Assembly: GCA_022419385.1 (NCBI GenBank)
Contig: JAJUBI010000001.1
Coordinates: 4,588,001-4,652,000, forward strand
Direction: 5' to 3'
Length of the DNA stretch: 64,000 bases
Source of the DNA: Paraconiothyrium sp. Pb-2020
Lineage: Eukaryota > Ascomycota > Dothideomycetes > Pleosporales > Didymosphaeriaceae
In this document: piece after piece, positions 11,491-23,105 of the stretch
Layout of the letters: the number at the start of each line of letters is the position of its first letter
Position numbering within the stretch: position 1 is the stretch's first letter
Translations under genes and position numbers: made by a program
Notes under the pieces: generated by a model
What the model was told of the DNA's origin: nothing
Seen by the model: the letters and a program-made list of their open reading frames with translations, nothing else
Database searches by the model: none

Positions 11491-12112
11491 AGATGCAGTT
11501 CGCGGTGCTGTCTCGCGGCGCCGTGTGCGTGCCGTGGCCGTGGCCGCCGCCGACAAGGCGCCAGGGAGCGGGCGGCCAGACTCGCGGCGGCTGCCCATGC
11601 CCATTCGGTGCCCATGCGGTGCCCATGCCATGCCCACTGCCCGTGGTGCATCGCGGCGGTGGAGAGACACGGGCGCGCTGCTGGTGCGCATTGCTTGCTG
11701 CGCCCGTCCCCGAGAAGCTGCTGGCCGCGCCTGCATCTGGCGTCTCGCTGCATGCAAGATCAAATCGATGAGAGAGACTCCACTCTTCGCCGTCTCGGAA
11801 CCTCTCCCACCTCCGCAGGCACGCCGGGCCTCGGCTGCCTGGAGCTGGCGCGCCGGGACTGGGCTGGGGCTGCGTCTCGCTGTTTCACTTCACCAGTGCC
11901 TGCCATCCGCCTGCGCAGACGTGACCCGCATCGACGAGACGACACGTGACGCTTCGGTGCAGGCGTGCATCCATGCGAACCGTCCGTCGCCGTGGCCAGC
12001 GGGCCGCTGCCACCTGACAAAGACGCATTCCATCCCTTATCAGTCTGACATGCAGGCCCGGCAAGGTCCGCGCTCGTGAGTTTCCTGGTGCATTGTCACT
12101 TGTTCTACATGT
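10649..12112. other. GC-rich intergenic/5' region of ras2
   Basis: 1.46 kb upstream of ras2 and downstream of the CoA synthetase gene. Many overlapping open frames exist on both strands, but they are low-complexity (Pro, Arg, Ser, Cys rich), as expected from high GC, and I recognise none. A hexanucleotide repeat lies at 11446-11490, and a second short run of GCCCAT-type repeats at about 11593-11640. A long 5' UTR and promoter for ras2 is the likeliest content. Confidence 0.5.
11446..11490. repeat. (GTCGCT)n hexanucleotide microsatellite
   Basis: Seven near-perfect tandem copies of GTCGCT (the first is GTCGCC). It lies about 800 bp upstream of the ras2 start, outside any gene I support. Confidence 0.9.
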
Positions 12113-14562
12113 CTACAGCTTCGCCTTCGCCTCGGCCGGCTTGTGCAAGTCCTTCCCTCTCAGCCTAAAGTACGCCTGCACCTTCGCTCTTGCCACCTCT
12201 ACCGCCTCCTTGTCTTCGATCGTGCTGGGCACCGCAACCTCCTTGTCTAGTTGCTCGTGGGTTGCGTTTTCGACCAGCTCCCGTAGCACGCGCCGGAGAG
12301 TCTTGCCGCTGCGCGTCTTTGGTATCATGCCTTTGCCTTGGATCATCCCACCCAGACTTGCGATGGCACCAATCTGCTCGCGCACCAGCTTCTGCACCGC
12401 TCTGAAGAGACCATCGTCAGGGACCGCTGCGTCCGGGTGCCGGTGCGTGGAGAGTGTAACGAACGCGAATGGGAGATGGCCCTTGAGTTGATCTGGGATC
12501 CCTACCACTGCAGCTTCGGCAATGTCTGGATGAGACGTAATGGCTTGTTCTATAGCGCCTATGTTCTGGTCAGCTTCTCTGCTAGACTGTCTAGTGGATC
12601 AGGGCAACTGACCAGTACTGAACCGATGGGCTGCGACATTCAATATATCGTCTGATCTCGACATGATGGAAACTAGACGCGCGGGTAAGAAGACACTCCA
12701 GACAGATACACTCGAGACAGGGGCGTGTCTCAATGTCTGAGACACAGCTACTTTGTCCCCCGGTGCTACTTACTATATCCATCATTGTCGATCATGCCTG
12801 CATCACCTGTGTCGACCCATCTTCCATCGAATCGCTTCAGATAACTTCGATAGAATCTCTCCTCATCATTCCATAGTGTAGTGAAAGCTGTAGGAGCAAG
12901 TGGTATGGACATGACGATGTTGCCCATTTGGCCACGCTCGACCGGAATGCCTTCGTCGTCTACGACTTGCACGTCGAAGCCCGGCATAGGTTTTCCGGCA
13001 GATCCAGGCTTTATAGGCAGCGGCTGTTCGCGTTGCTGTGTCGCGAAATCCTCTCCCGCACTCGCGCTAAGTGCTATCCCAGAAATGGGTGACCCAGATT
13101 CAGATGACCACCAATTGTCGACCACCAGGGCACCCTCCGCACAGTGTTTTGTCAGGAGCTTCTGGTACATTTCCACGATGCTCGGTTCGCTTCTCTCGCC
13201 AGCTAGAAATAACGCTCGCAACGACTTCAACCCACCCCTCTCGCCGTACGTCTTTTCAAAGTATTCGTTGTCGCTATCCTCACGACGGATGGCCCGCAGT
13301 GCCGTTGGCGCTGTGAACATGGTTGTGACTTTGTATTCATCTACCACGCGCCAAAAGGTGCTGGCGTCTGGAGTGCCGACAGGTTTTCCTTCGAAGAGTA
13401 CCGTAGTAGCACCTATGAGTAGGGGAGCATACACAATGTATGAATGACCAACGACCCAGCCAATGTCACTTGCGGTAAACATGACGTCGCCAGGACCATG
13501 GACACCTATGCTGTTAGTTTTAGGGTCCACCGTGAGAGCAAGATTTATGTGCTTACCGAAGAGGTACTTGATAGAGAAATTGAGGCCCACAGCATGCCCA
13601 CCAGCTGTTCGCACAACACCTTTCGGTACGCCAGTCGTACCTTGCAGAGGTCAGCATCTGTTGAAGCCACACCAGATGGCGGCAGCTCAAAATCCGGTCA
13701 CACATGGAACCGCTAATGTGCTATGTTGTCGCATTCCTGTGCCGACCTGACCACATGTGCCGGATATAATGGTGGGAATCTTACCTGAGGTGTAAATGAT
13801 GTACAACCCGTCTTCGCTCTTGATAGGCACAGCATCGGCCTTGAGTCCCCTGTTCCTTGCACTCTTCACCAGTCTTTGCCAGTTACGCTGGCCGTTCTCT
13901 TTCAAAACTGGATCCCACCGCAGTTCATCTCTCTGCCAGATGATAGTCTTGTATGGTTTGAAAGTGGACCTCTCGACAGCTTCTTCGATCATTTTCCTGT
14001 AGCCTGCCGGTCCTTTGACGCCTTCGATTCCACAAGAAGCCGTCATGATCGCCTTTGGACGTGACGCCTCGATACGTTGTGCTAGGGCAGCCGGCGCAAA
14101 GCCGCCGAAAACGACTGCGTGGATCGCGCCTAAGCGTGCAATGGCGAGCATCGCAAAAAGCGCAGCGGGGATCATTGGCATGTATATTAGCACGACGTCT
14201 CCTTTCTCCACCCCTTCTTCCCTCAGCACACCTGCCAGCGTCTCCACCTCTTCGAGGAGCTGCTTGTACGAGAACTGTTCTTTCGCGCCTGTCACTGGAC
14301 TATCCCAGTATATGGCAACGTTATTTCCGTTTCCATTGTTAACATGACGATCCACGCAATTGTACGTTGTGGATACCTCTCCTCCTGGGAACCAAGTCCA
14401 GTGGTCATGCGAGACACCACTCTTCAATGACTTCTTGCTCTTTTGAAGGGTTTCGTGCGGCCTAGTATGCCAGTGTATATTTTCAGCCTGTGTGTTCCAG
14501 AAAGTATATGGATTTGCAGTTGCCCGTGCGTAGACGATATCTTGTGTATGCTTCAATCCCAT
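12113..14562 (-). CDS. AMP-forming short-chain acyl-CoA synthetase (propionyl/acetyl-CoA synthetase type)
   Basis: Five exons: 13785-14562, 13557-13640, 12774-13505, 12613-12672, 12113-12558; 699 aa, the usual length of the family. It activates a short-chain acid with ATP and CoA. Visible are HAVVFGGFAP, the YTSGTTGVPKG adenylate loop (rebuilt across intron 1), PGDVMFTASDIGWVVGHSY, DTGDAG, and the C-terminal RSGKTLRR with the adenylation Lys. The wording of these blocks is closest to PrpE/ACSS3 propionyl-CoA synthetases. The protein ends in AKL, a good PTS1, so peroxisomal import is likely (inference). Intron 2 (13506-13556) is 51 nt and stop-free, so retention would keep the frame. The frame stays open some way upstream of the chosen ATG but has no earlier ATG before an in-frame stop. 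Confidence 0.9.
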
Positions 14563-15929
14563 CTCGTTGGTAGCCTCTATCTGTATCGGGTTGCCGGTGT
14601 GCTCGTGTCTAACTGGCGCAATGCCACCCGACTTAGGCGCGGGTTCTTACGGTCCCCTATGTCGCTGTAGCTGGTATAGCCGCTCGCGCAGAGCAAGCAA
14701 TAATACGAACACGGGATTCAGGGTGTTGAAGTCCGTTCAACGTTTCGTGACGATAGGTATTGGTCCAGATGCCTGTAATCGCCCCCTGCCTGAGTATCTT
14801 TGATTACGTTTGCTCGATTCTGTCACAGTAGGCAAACGAGGAATTGTTCTTTTGACGCGATTCAAAATAGATATAGGTCCAATGTCGGGTTGAGCATACG
14901 TAGCCGAGGGAGCAGTTCGGGGCTGGGGACGCTACTGCTCCCCCGCTTCACGCTAAACTTCCCCGGACGAGCCTCGTTCATGTCCACCTCTACAGTTGTC
15001 GGCGTAGCGGAACTTGTTTCTATTGTACGTACAAATAGATGTGTGTAGAATAAGTATCCGGGGGAGATTCAAAGTGCGAAAGCATGGTTCTATCGACCTA
15101 GACTCGCATTCCATTCTTTGGTGCTGGTCCGCACGGTTTAGTAGCATGGGTATCAACGGTAGCCCACATTAGCAGCCGCCATTACAGGCCTTGGTCCTAC
15201 AAACCTTTGTTCAACGAGACTAATTTCTTCTTGAACATATGACAATTGTGTTCTGGAGTATCGTCTGTTGGATATACCCTTGTTTTGTGAAGTTATATCT
15301 CAAATGTAGTTTCAGAGAAACTGCTTCAATGCGCGGTATCTACAGTTTCTAATGCTTCATGCTGTTATCTTTACAATATTACATGGACCTCTATTTTCCG
15401 GTTTCATGGGTTTTTTTCTCGATGGAAAACATTGTTCGTGGTATATATGTCGGCAGGATGACTAGGGGACAAACGGAGCCCGGTGAATATGTGTGAAACT
15501 GATTGTTTCTCGCAATTTTATTGCTGCATCATGATCTCTGTGCACACAAGAGTGAGACTCTCGATTTTTGGGTGGTTGCGATGATGTGGTTGCGGGTAAT
15601 GATTTTCTTGAAGTTACGATGTGTGCTGGTTGTGCACCAAAATTGGTATCAAGTTTTCGGTCACATTGCAAATACAATATGTAATTTCACAGAACACAGC
15701 CCATAAACACTTCTAAAAGAGAGTCCGCTGATACATATGCTTATGATAACACCATAACACCATCGGGGGAACAAGCCAGTCGGCGGCACAACAGAGCAAA
15801 CAAGATTCGAACCAAGATGCACGTAAAAACCACAACACCTGGATACAAGCTGGAAAAGGACAACATAGTCCGAGACCGGATTGGTATTGATATATACATT
15901 CTGCGACCCGCTGGTTACAAGGGATCTAC
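14563..15929. other. Intergenic region, no gene seen
   Basis: 1.37 kb between the CoA synthetase start and the dehalogenase stop. Only short open frames without family features. A GATTCGAACC string near 15806 resembles a tRNA B-box on minus but has no matching A-box or cloverleaf. Confidence 0.5.
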
Positions 15930-16837
15930 TCAAGCGGAGGAACTCAGTTTCCTCGCATGTCCCACGGGAGGGTCGACACCTAGCTTCTCTGCCACGGTCA
16001 CGAAGCCCCTATTACCCTCACGAAGACTAACCCAGACATCCACCCACCCCTCGCTTCTCGCCTTGTTAACCTCATCATCCGACCACTCCTCTTCACCAGG
16101 GCGCTGAACATAGATGACCTGCATACCCTGGGACTTAGCCGCCCGCAGATCGTTCAAGTGTGCTGCGACCATGACGCATTCCTTGATAGGAAGACCCAAC
16201 TTCTCTGCAGCACCTCGATAGACAGCTGAAGATGGTTTATAGGTGCCGAAAAGCTCAGCGCTTAGTAGGTGCGTGAAGGGAATCTTCGTGTGGACTTGAA
16301 GGTCCGACAGCAACGAGACATTCCCGTTAGAAAGAGTGGCGGTCCCTGTATAAATTAGATGCTGCGGACAACGAGTGGAGTCATCGATCCGAAGAGTCTG
16401 CGAGACGTACAGAATAGCTGGTTGAGCAGGGCAACGCCTTGCACGGAGTCCGACCACGGGTCAAGTCGATGCCACACAAGACTCAAAGCGCGCACCTCCT
16501 CGTCGGTCCACAGGCCTTCCAGTTCCCACTGAGCGAGCAATTCCTTTAGCGAGTCATGGTGGTGCTCATCGACGGATTTCCACGGCACAGTTGGGTCTGC
16601 CGCCAGCTTGCGCGTAAACGTTTTGTACCCATTCCGCCACTGTTGTGCAAAGTCGCCCCAATGCGCAGGCGTCATATCAGAAGCTTTTAGCCGTACCCTC
16701 GAAGCGAGCGATGCCGTCGCAGAGTTCAGCGCTGCATGTGACTGCGTATTCAGGGCTTGCGTCACGGTGGTCCGCCAGTCGACGCACGTTCCAAACACAT
16801 CGAAGAAGAGCGCTCGTGGCGGCGTGGTAAGAGCCAT
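15930..16837 (-). CDS. Haloacid dehalogenase, type II (HAD superfamily)
   Basis: Two exons, 16411-16837 and 15930-16345, joined over a 65-nt intron (donor GTACGT, acceptor TACAG); 280 aa. Motif I is FFDVFGT with nucleophile Asp13, motif II is LSNGN, the motif III Lys is in YKPSSAVY, and the family hallmark AAHLNDLRAAKSQGM is present. These define L-2-haloacid dehalogenase-like hydrolases; natural substrates of the fungal members are mostly unknown. I start at the ATG in ACCATGG just before the conserved core; an in-frame ATG 25 codons upstream (16912) would add a Pro-rich leader with no conservation signal. Confidence 0.88.
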
Positions 16838-17890
16838 GGTGATACCTGAGATGACTCGTGGGAGAGATGGGAGTGGTGTTGGCGCACCCAGCGGTACTGG
16901 GTGAAAGGACATGAGGGGCCGACGTCATTCGAGTTCGCACACGCACGGAAAAGCGATCGACGAACGTAGAGCAGGAAAAATAGCAACTTCAACACATGCT
17001 GGATAATAGTTGTTGATGAAGAAGTGAGACGTACACGAGGAGGCATGGCATTGCAGCATCTCACATGTGCAGGAGCATTCCCCAGTGATGCTGCTTTGAC
17101 ATGGAAGGTCCGTCACACTGTAAGACGTGCTTACCGAAAGCAGGGGCGACATAGCTGAAGGTTCCAACAAAGACATGCAACGCAAGCGCCGTGAAAAGCG
17201 CCGGCGAATTCCACTAGGCAAATGCAACGCTGTCTTCAGAACCGATGGCCCGATTTTGGTGTGATGTTTTGATCAAAGTGTACCGGGCGGGGCGCCACTA
17301 GGTGATGCGGGCGCCTCAGAACCAACAGGACGACGAAGGGAAGCCGGATGGAGACAAAGTAGGTCTATGAGTCATAAGGCGCAGGACGCAGTATCAAGTC
17401 CCTTGAATGACGCCTGGGGTGCTCCAGGCACGTGGACATGCTCACTTTGGTCCGGTCATAGTGAGTTCGTGATGCGACACTCCAGTCGAAGTTCGTGCAG
17501 TTTCTACACCGGAGCGGTTCGACATGGCACGCTAGAGCGAATCCGGAAGTCTCGACCACGTCTCTATCCGATGCGACGCGCCATCTTCATCATAACAACA
17601 TGCAAACCCAGCGACGCGTGCCTCTACGCTAGAATCGACGGCAACGATGCGTAGCTGAAGCACAACTCGTCACAGCAGGAGCCACAGTGAAACGCACGCA
17701 ATAACAGAAAGCAGCGTGTGAAGAATTATGGTATCATTCCATATCGAACTCGAGTGATAAGCCGATCAACCGTTGAACTCCGAAGCCTATGTTACAGGCA
17801 GACCATGAACCCCAGCCCATCCCACGAAGCACCAGTGCCGTATCAGGCGCGTGCCAAAGTCGTGACAAGAAAATGCAGGAAAGAAAGCGC
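16838..17890. other. Intergenic region, no gene seen
   Basis: About 1.05 kb between the dehalogenase start and the histone H4 stop. Short open frames only. It should contain the dehalogenase promoter and the H4 3' UTR. Confidence 0.5.
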
Positions 17891-18358
17891 TTAACCACCG
17901 AAACCGTAGAGGGTACCTGCAGGGCGTGTTAGCGATGCGCAGCGGGGACGAGGCGCGCGTGCACTTACGGCCTTGTCGCTTGAGCGCGTAGACAACGTCG
18001 AGAGAGGTGACGGTCTTCCGCTTGGCGTGCTCAGTGTAGGTGACAGCGTCACGGATGACCGACTCGAGGAAGGTCTTGAGGACGCCGCGGGTCTCCTCGT
18101 AGATCATGGCGGAGATACGCTTGACACCACCACGACGAGCGAGACGGCGGATAGCGGGCTTGGTGATACCCTGGATGTTGTCGCGAAGAATCTTCCTGTG
18201 GCGCTTGGCTCCGCCCTTGCCGAGACCCTTGCCACCTTTGCCGCCTGGAGAGCGCGTCAGTACGTGATGTTGTCGTGAGAGAGAGGGGCAGTGGGCGGCG
18301 CCGCGGCGAGCGGGCCGAAAGAGGCAGTGCGAGACAGGCAAGACTTACGACCAGTCAT
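17891..18358 (-). CDS. hH4: Histone H4
   Basis: Three exons, 18349-18358 (10 nt), 17969-18244 and 17891-17916; 103 aa. The rebuilt protein starts [20 protein letters not shown] and ends GRTLYGFGG, the canonical H4 sequence. It is a core nucleosome component. Introns of 104 and 52 nt have GTAAGT donors, and both interrupt Arg codons after the first base. It is divergent from histone H3, with 438 bp between start codons. Confidence 0.98.
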
Positions 18359-18796
18359 TGTGATGGAGTGTTGGGGGGTTGTGGAGGTGGAAGAGGTGTA
18401 TGTGTAGCGGGCGTGTGAGAGTTGTTCGCTGCGGGATGATGGTGTTGGAAGCAGGCGGGCGCGCCGTGTATTTAGATGAGGCGAGGGCGCGCCAGATCAC
18501 ACCGGGCCCGTGCGGCGTCGCGGCGGGTCAGATCAAACGTTTGGCTTTGGGTGCCAAGGCCGTCGCAGCGCGCCCGCTTAGTTCTGCGAGCGACAAACGC
18601 TCGCTTTCCAGCTGCGCACATTGTCCTTCGCTAGCGCCAAAACAACTGCTGTTGATCCAGGCAGCCGCGCCCCCCGCCCTCCGCCCATATAAGTGCCGCC
18701 CGCCCACTCGCCTTTCTTCCCAGCACACTCATCCACTCCACCACTCCACATCAGTACTCACCACCACCCCGAGTATCATCAAGTCCGTCATCAACC
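18359..18796. promoter_or_regulatory. Bidirectional H4/H3 promoter
   Basis: The 438 bp between the two start codons must drive both histones. On the H3 side TATAAG is at 18688-18693, about 105 bp before the ATG. On the H4 side a weaker TAAATA lies on minus at about 18470. A perfect 10-bp palindrome CAAACGTTTG is at 18534-18543, near the middle, followed by TTGG/CCAA inverted pairs (18541-18563). Its function is unknown; a shared S-phase element is only a guess. Confidence 0.75.
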
Positions 18797-19420
<624 letters not shown>

Positions 19421-19938
19421 ATGCTTCCTCTTCTCTCCGGCCGATTCGGTCTCGCTCAGTGTGATGTGAGCACCGCTTTGGTCTTTCGGCGTTTGGGTTT
19501 CATGGTCTCGGCTTTTCAATTATCATGGGTTATGGGTGGTGCACTGGAAGTGGTGCGATGTAGTATACCATTAATCAGTGAATCACGCTGAGAACACGAT
19601 CACGAATTCATCGGTTCATCTTCAATTCCTGTCTTTCCAACCTGCTCGTGATCGTTCCATATTGTGAAGCAGTGCTCCTAATGTAGACGGCGCTTCTACC
19701 TTCTATTGTCGATGCACGCCGACCATGTACAAAGCCGTTGCCTACAGGCCCGCTCCGGACCTGGTTGGCGTTATGTGGTGCACGAGGCTTTGGTCTAGCC
19801 AGTGGTTCGATGCATGGAGGGTCAAATACCGAGGGTGCAGCCCCGCTTATGACGCCGTTGGGGCCTTCATCCATTGCTATATATCAAAGATCGTATGTGA
19901 CGTTAACCTGATAGCCATCTGCTCATGAAGCAAGCACC
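19421..19938. other. Intergenic region, no gene seen
   Basis: H3 3' UTR followed by the promoter of the next gene. Short open frames only; no histone 3' stem-loop was noticed, as expected for fungi. Confidence 0.5.
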
Positions 19939-20579
19939 ATGCCCTGGCAAACAGAGCTACAATCGTGGATGCTCCCAAATAGCTTGCAAATAGCTCAACC
20001 GCCTAATGTCGGCGAAAAAGCACCTTCTTCTGCCAGGCTGATCCTGCCCGCGGAAGATGGCAAGCCGACGGTGGTGACTTTCTTGCGGCACTGCGGGTGT
20101 CCATGTGAGGCCTCCAGCCTTCGCAGCCTTGTTCAACTCCTAGCTGACTGTGTACAGTCGCAGAGAAAACATTCTTGGATATGCGCAGTGTCGCATCACG
20201 AAACAAGAAAGACATTCATTTCGTCGCCGTATCCCACAGCGATCGCTCCTCCACGGATCGCTGGCTCGCATCTCTTCCAGAACCTTCACAGAACAGCAAC
20301 GTAAAGGTCATCGTGGACGGCCACCGCGATGTCTACGCTCAGTGGGGCCTCGGCGTGACTTCTTTCTGGCACGTTTTGAATCCTTGGACTCTGCTTTCTG
20401 TCTATAAGTTGGCTAAGCAAGAGGGAATATATAACAGACCGACCGAGAGCGGCACGAGATGGCAAACCTCGGGGAGCTTTGCTGTCGATGGCAAGGGGAA
20501 GGTGACATGGAGCAAGCCAAGCGCGACTGCTGACGATGTGCCAGACTTTGGCGACATCACCAAATCATTGAGGAAATAG
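19939..20579 (+). CDS. AhpC/TSA-type thioredoxin-fold (peroxiredoxin-like) protein
   Basis: Two exons, 19939-20104 and 20158-20579, with a 53-nt intron (acceptor GTACAG); 195 aa. The conserved Cys site is RHCGCPFAE, split by the intron, preceded by PTVVTFL. VAVSHSD and VDGHRDVYAQWGLG follow, typical of the AhpC/TSA_2 (PRXL2-like) family. Known members are putative thiol antioxidants; few fungal ones are characterised. The CGC arrangement (two Cys one residue apart) differs from classical 2-Cys peroxiredoxins. No signal peptide, so probably cytosolic. Confidence 0.85.
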
Positions 20580-20845
20580 TGAGGTGTGTTTGGTCATGGG
20601 TTTTCTGTGTCTGGAAACGTGAGTTGTCATTGAAGCTTCACGGCACTGCTCACTGTGCGCGCGTCTGTAGAATGATTGGCCACCCAGTGCTGCTGCGTCA
20701 CATCCTCATGGCGCCTTGCTATTCAATAACATGATGGATACATAATACCTGCCAAAATACGTGTCAACTTTTGCTAACCCTTCCCCACGCCGTGTCCTAG
20801 GTATCTGCATTTGTTGAAACAATACCCCGATTCGCGCGAACCAAA

Positions 20846-22588
20846 ATGACCTCACGACCGTACGCGATCGCCCGCCAACTTGAAGCGCGACTCACACCAA
20901 CGCGTCGACCCGCGGAAGACGCCCAACAGCGCCCCAGAAATGGTGCCATGGACAATCACGTCGCAGCTGCGATAGCACAAGCAGCAACCAGCGAATATGG
21001 CTCTGACATCTCTCTTACCGCGTTGAGCGACTACGGCTCAGACATAGATTTGGACGACGTCCAGGATGAAGCGGCCCTGGGCAACCTTCTTATCAAGCTG
21101 GCAGCCTCTGCACCAAACGATATTCCATACCCTAGTATTGAAAACGACGCGCAGGATGTCGGTCTGGTCCACCACCTGCCGCGCCAGCCTCTGGCGGCAC
21201 ACTGTGAAGAGCGCGCCATACAGAGTTCACCTGTCGTGGCGAGTGGCCTGTCGATGGAGTTCGAGTACGATGTCCCGTCACGGCGGGCGTTCAGCGGTAA
21301 GAACCGACCCTGTTTTCCCTATCGTGCCGCGATCTGCCATCTGACCAACTGACAGCGTTTAGTACCCAGACAGACGCCACCGCCTCAGATACGACCAAGT
21401 CCAGAGCCCAACCCACTCGCTGGTGACTCACGAACACCGCTCGAACGATTTCGCACGAAGCCTAAGAAGCCATTGTCTGTGACGGACCTCGTCTCGCCAG
21501 CATGGTGCGAACTGCAGTACTTCTACACTCTCTCTAAATTCGGGCGTAAGCCGCGCACGCAGGCCATGAAAATGGGTTCCAAGATACATCAAGCGCTAGA
21601 AGATGAAATTCACACCACTATACCAGTGGAGACTGTGAGCAAGGAGGATCGGTTCGGTCTTAAGCTCTGGAACACGATCCAAGGACTTCGTTGTCTCCGA
21701 AAACAGGACTCACGAGAGAGCTTGAGATCTGGGGGATAGTAGGGGGGCAGGTCGTCAACGGTGTGATTGACGAGTTGAGTTTTGCATGTCCAGATCCGGA
21801 CATGGAGGAAAAGCTCAAGTTGGCTCGGGCGCAACAGAGCGGTGGGACGCTTCCACTGGGTCAACTAAGTATCGAACAGGCCTTCGGCAAAGCCAAGGGC
21901 ATTAAGTTGGATCTACCAGACATATCTGTGAGCTCTTGGCTTGAAGAAACAAAAAGAGACCGACATGTATACATTGCGGACGTGAAGACACGCGGTGGAC
22001 ATTTACTGCCCAAGGGAGCCTCGTTGCGTCCAACCTGGATGCAACTGATGCTGTATCGGAAACTCCTCGAGTCACTCTTTCTCAACACAGTTGATGCGGA
22101 AACGATCTTTGCACGATACGGTCTTGCCTCTAAAGTCCTTCTCAGAGGCGTTCATACTTGGCGGCGGGGTTCTCGGAGATGCCGATTCAGACTTTGATCC
22201 CGAAAACCCCTACAGCATTCTTCAGGCGAACGAATTAATATCTCACCCGAATCTTTCGTCCCTATGGGCTCTCATGATCAGCGAGTACCAACAAACCATC
22301 CCCACCATCAGCGACATCCTCCGCGCGGAGTTTAGATACGCGAAGACAGGAGAAGTGATTGGTAACGAGCTTATGATATACAACGCAGATACTATCGATG
22401 CGTATGTCGAGAGAGAGATGGAGTGGTGGAAAGGCAGCAGAGAAGCTAAAGGCGTTGAGATAGAGGAGGCTTTCAAATGTCGAATATGCGATTTCGCGGA
22501 GGAGTGTACGTGGCGCAAGACGAAGATTGAGGAGGCGACAGAGAAGAGTAGATTGAGGAAGGGTGCGAGAGAAAAAAGCGCTGTTTGA
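20846..22588 (+). CDS. EXO5: Exonuclease V (EXO5/DEM1), reading frame broken twice
   Basis: Exon 1 is 20846-21296 and exon 2 runs from 21363, joined in frame across a 66-nt intron. The family is a single-strand exonuclease with a 4Fe-4S cluster and a PD-(D/E)XK nuclease core. Visible are the first cluster Cys in SPAWCELQYF, DELSF, the ADVKTRG nuclease motif, and the last three Cys in CRICDFAEEC. The frame is lost at the A run 21700-21703 (LRK in one frame, TGLTRELEIWG in the next; one missing A would explain it). It is lost again near 22121-22131 (IFARYGL in one frame, PLKSFSEAFI in the next). Neither can be an intron without removing conserved residues. It is either a recent pseudogene or carries two assembly indels. 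Family assignment is firm, intactness is not. Confidence 0.8.
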
Positions 22589-23105
22589 GAAGTTTCACCA
22601 CGATACCCTGACCGTATGTTAACGTTGACAAATCCTCTAAAAAACATGCCTCCTCTGAACAACATGTGTATCACATACGACGCACACGACGAACAACACA
22701 TAATCTTCTTATCTTACTTACATGCGCGAAAAGAGGAGGATGGTATATAGAATGTGATCTGACCGGAATCTTATTTGTAGTAACACGGCATGGTCAATCA
22801 GGACATACGATCATAGGAGACTGAGCACTAGGCTTCCCGTCTGCTCAGCCACATATAAGCGGGGTAACGGCGGATTAGTGTCTAAATTCGTGAGAATTAG
22901 CGAGTACCTGATGCTGTATGTCTTTTTGCGTCTGTTTTGGGTCTTTCTGCGTTATGTGGACCCTCGCTACCCGGTTGAGTGACTATGGGAGAAGGATGCA
23001 ATCGGACATAGATCAACACGGGACGTGGCCTCTGGTAATGCGACACTATAGACATGATGACATGCGCTGGCCCTCTGGTTGTACTAGAAACCCACCAGCC
23101 CCCAG
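22589..23105. other. Intergenic region between convergent genes
   Basis: 517 bp between the EXO5 and GH43 stop codons; no gene seen. Confidence 0.5.

Noticed and set aside
10605..12079. Many open frames of 100-218 codons on both strands upstream of ras2
   Set aside because: They overlap in several frames, are low-complexity and Arg/Pro/Cys-rich, include a hexanucleotide repeat, and show no domain or splice logic; explained by high GC.
15795..15830. tRNA-like B-box (GGTTCGAATC on minus)
   Set aside because: No A-box at the right distance, no paired acceptor or T stem around it.
12113..16837. Secondary-metabolite or catabolic gene cluster (CoA synthetase plus dehalogenase)
   Set aside because: The genes are separated by 1.37 kb, flanked by housekeeping genes, and there is no backbone enzyme, transporter or regulator nearby.
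21640..21712. A 72-nt GTGAGC...ACAG segment as an intron repairing EXO5
   Set aside because: Its length is a multiple of three, so it does not change the frame, and it would delete conserved residues.
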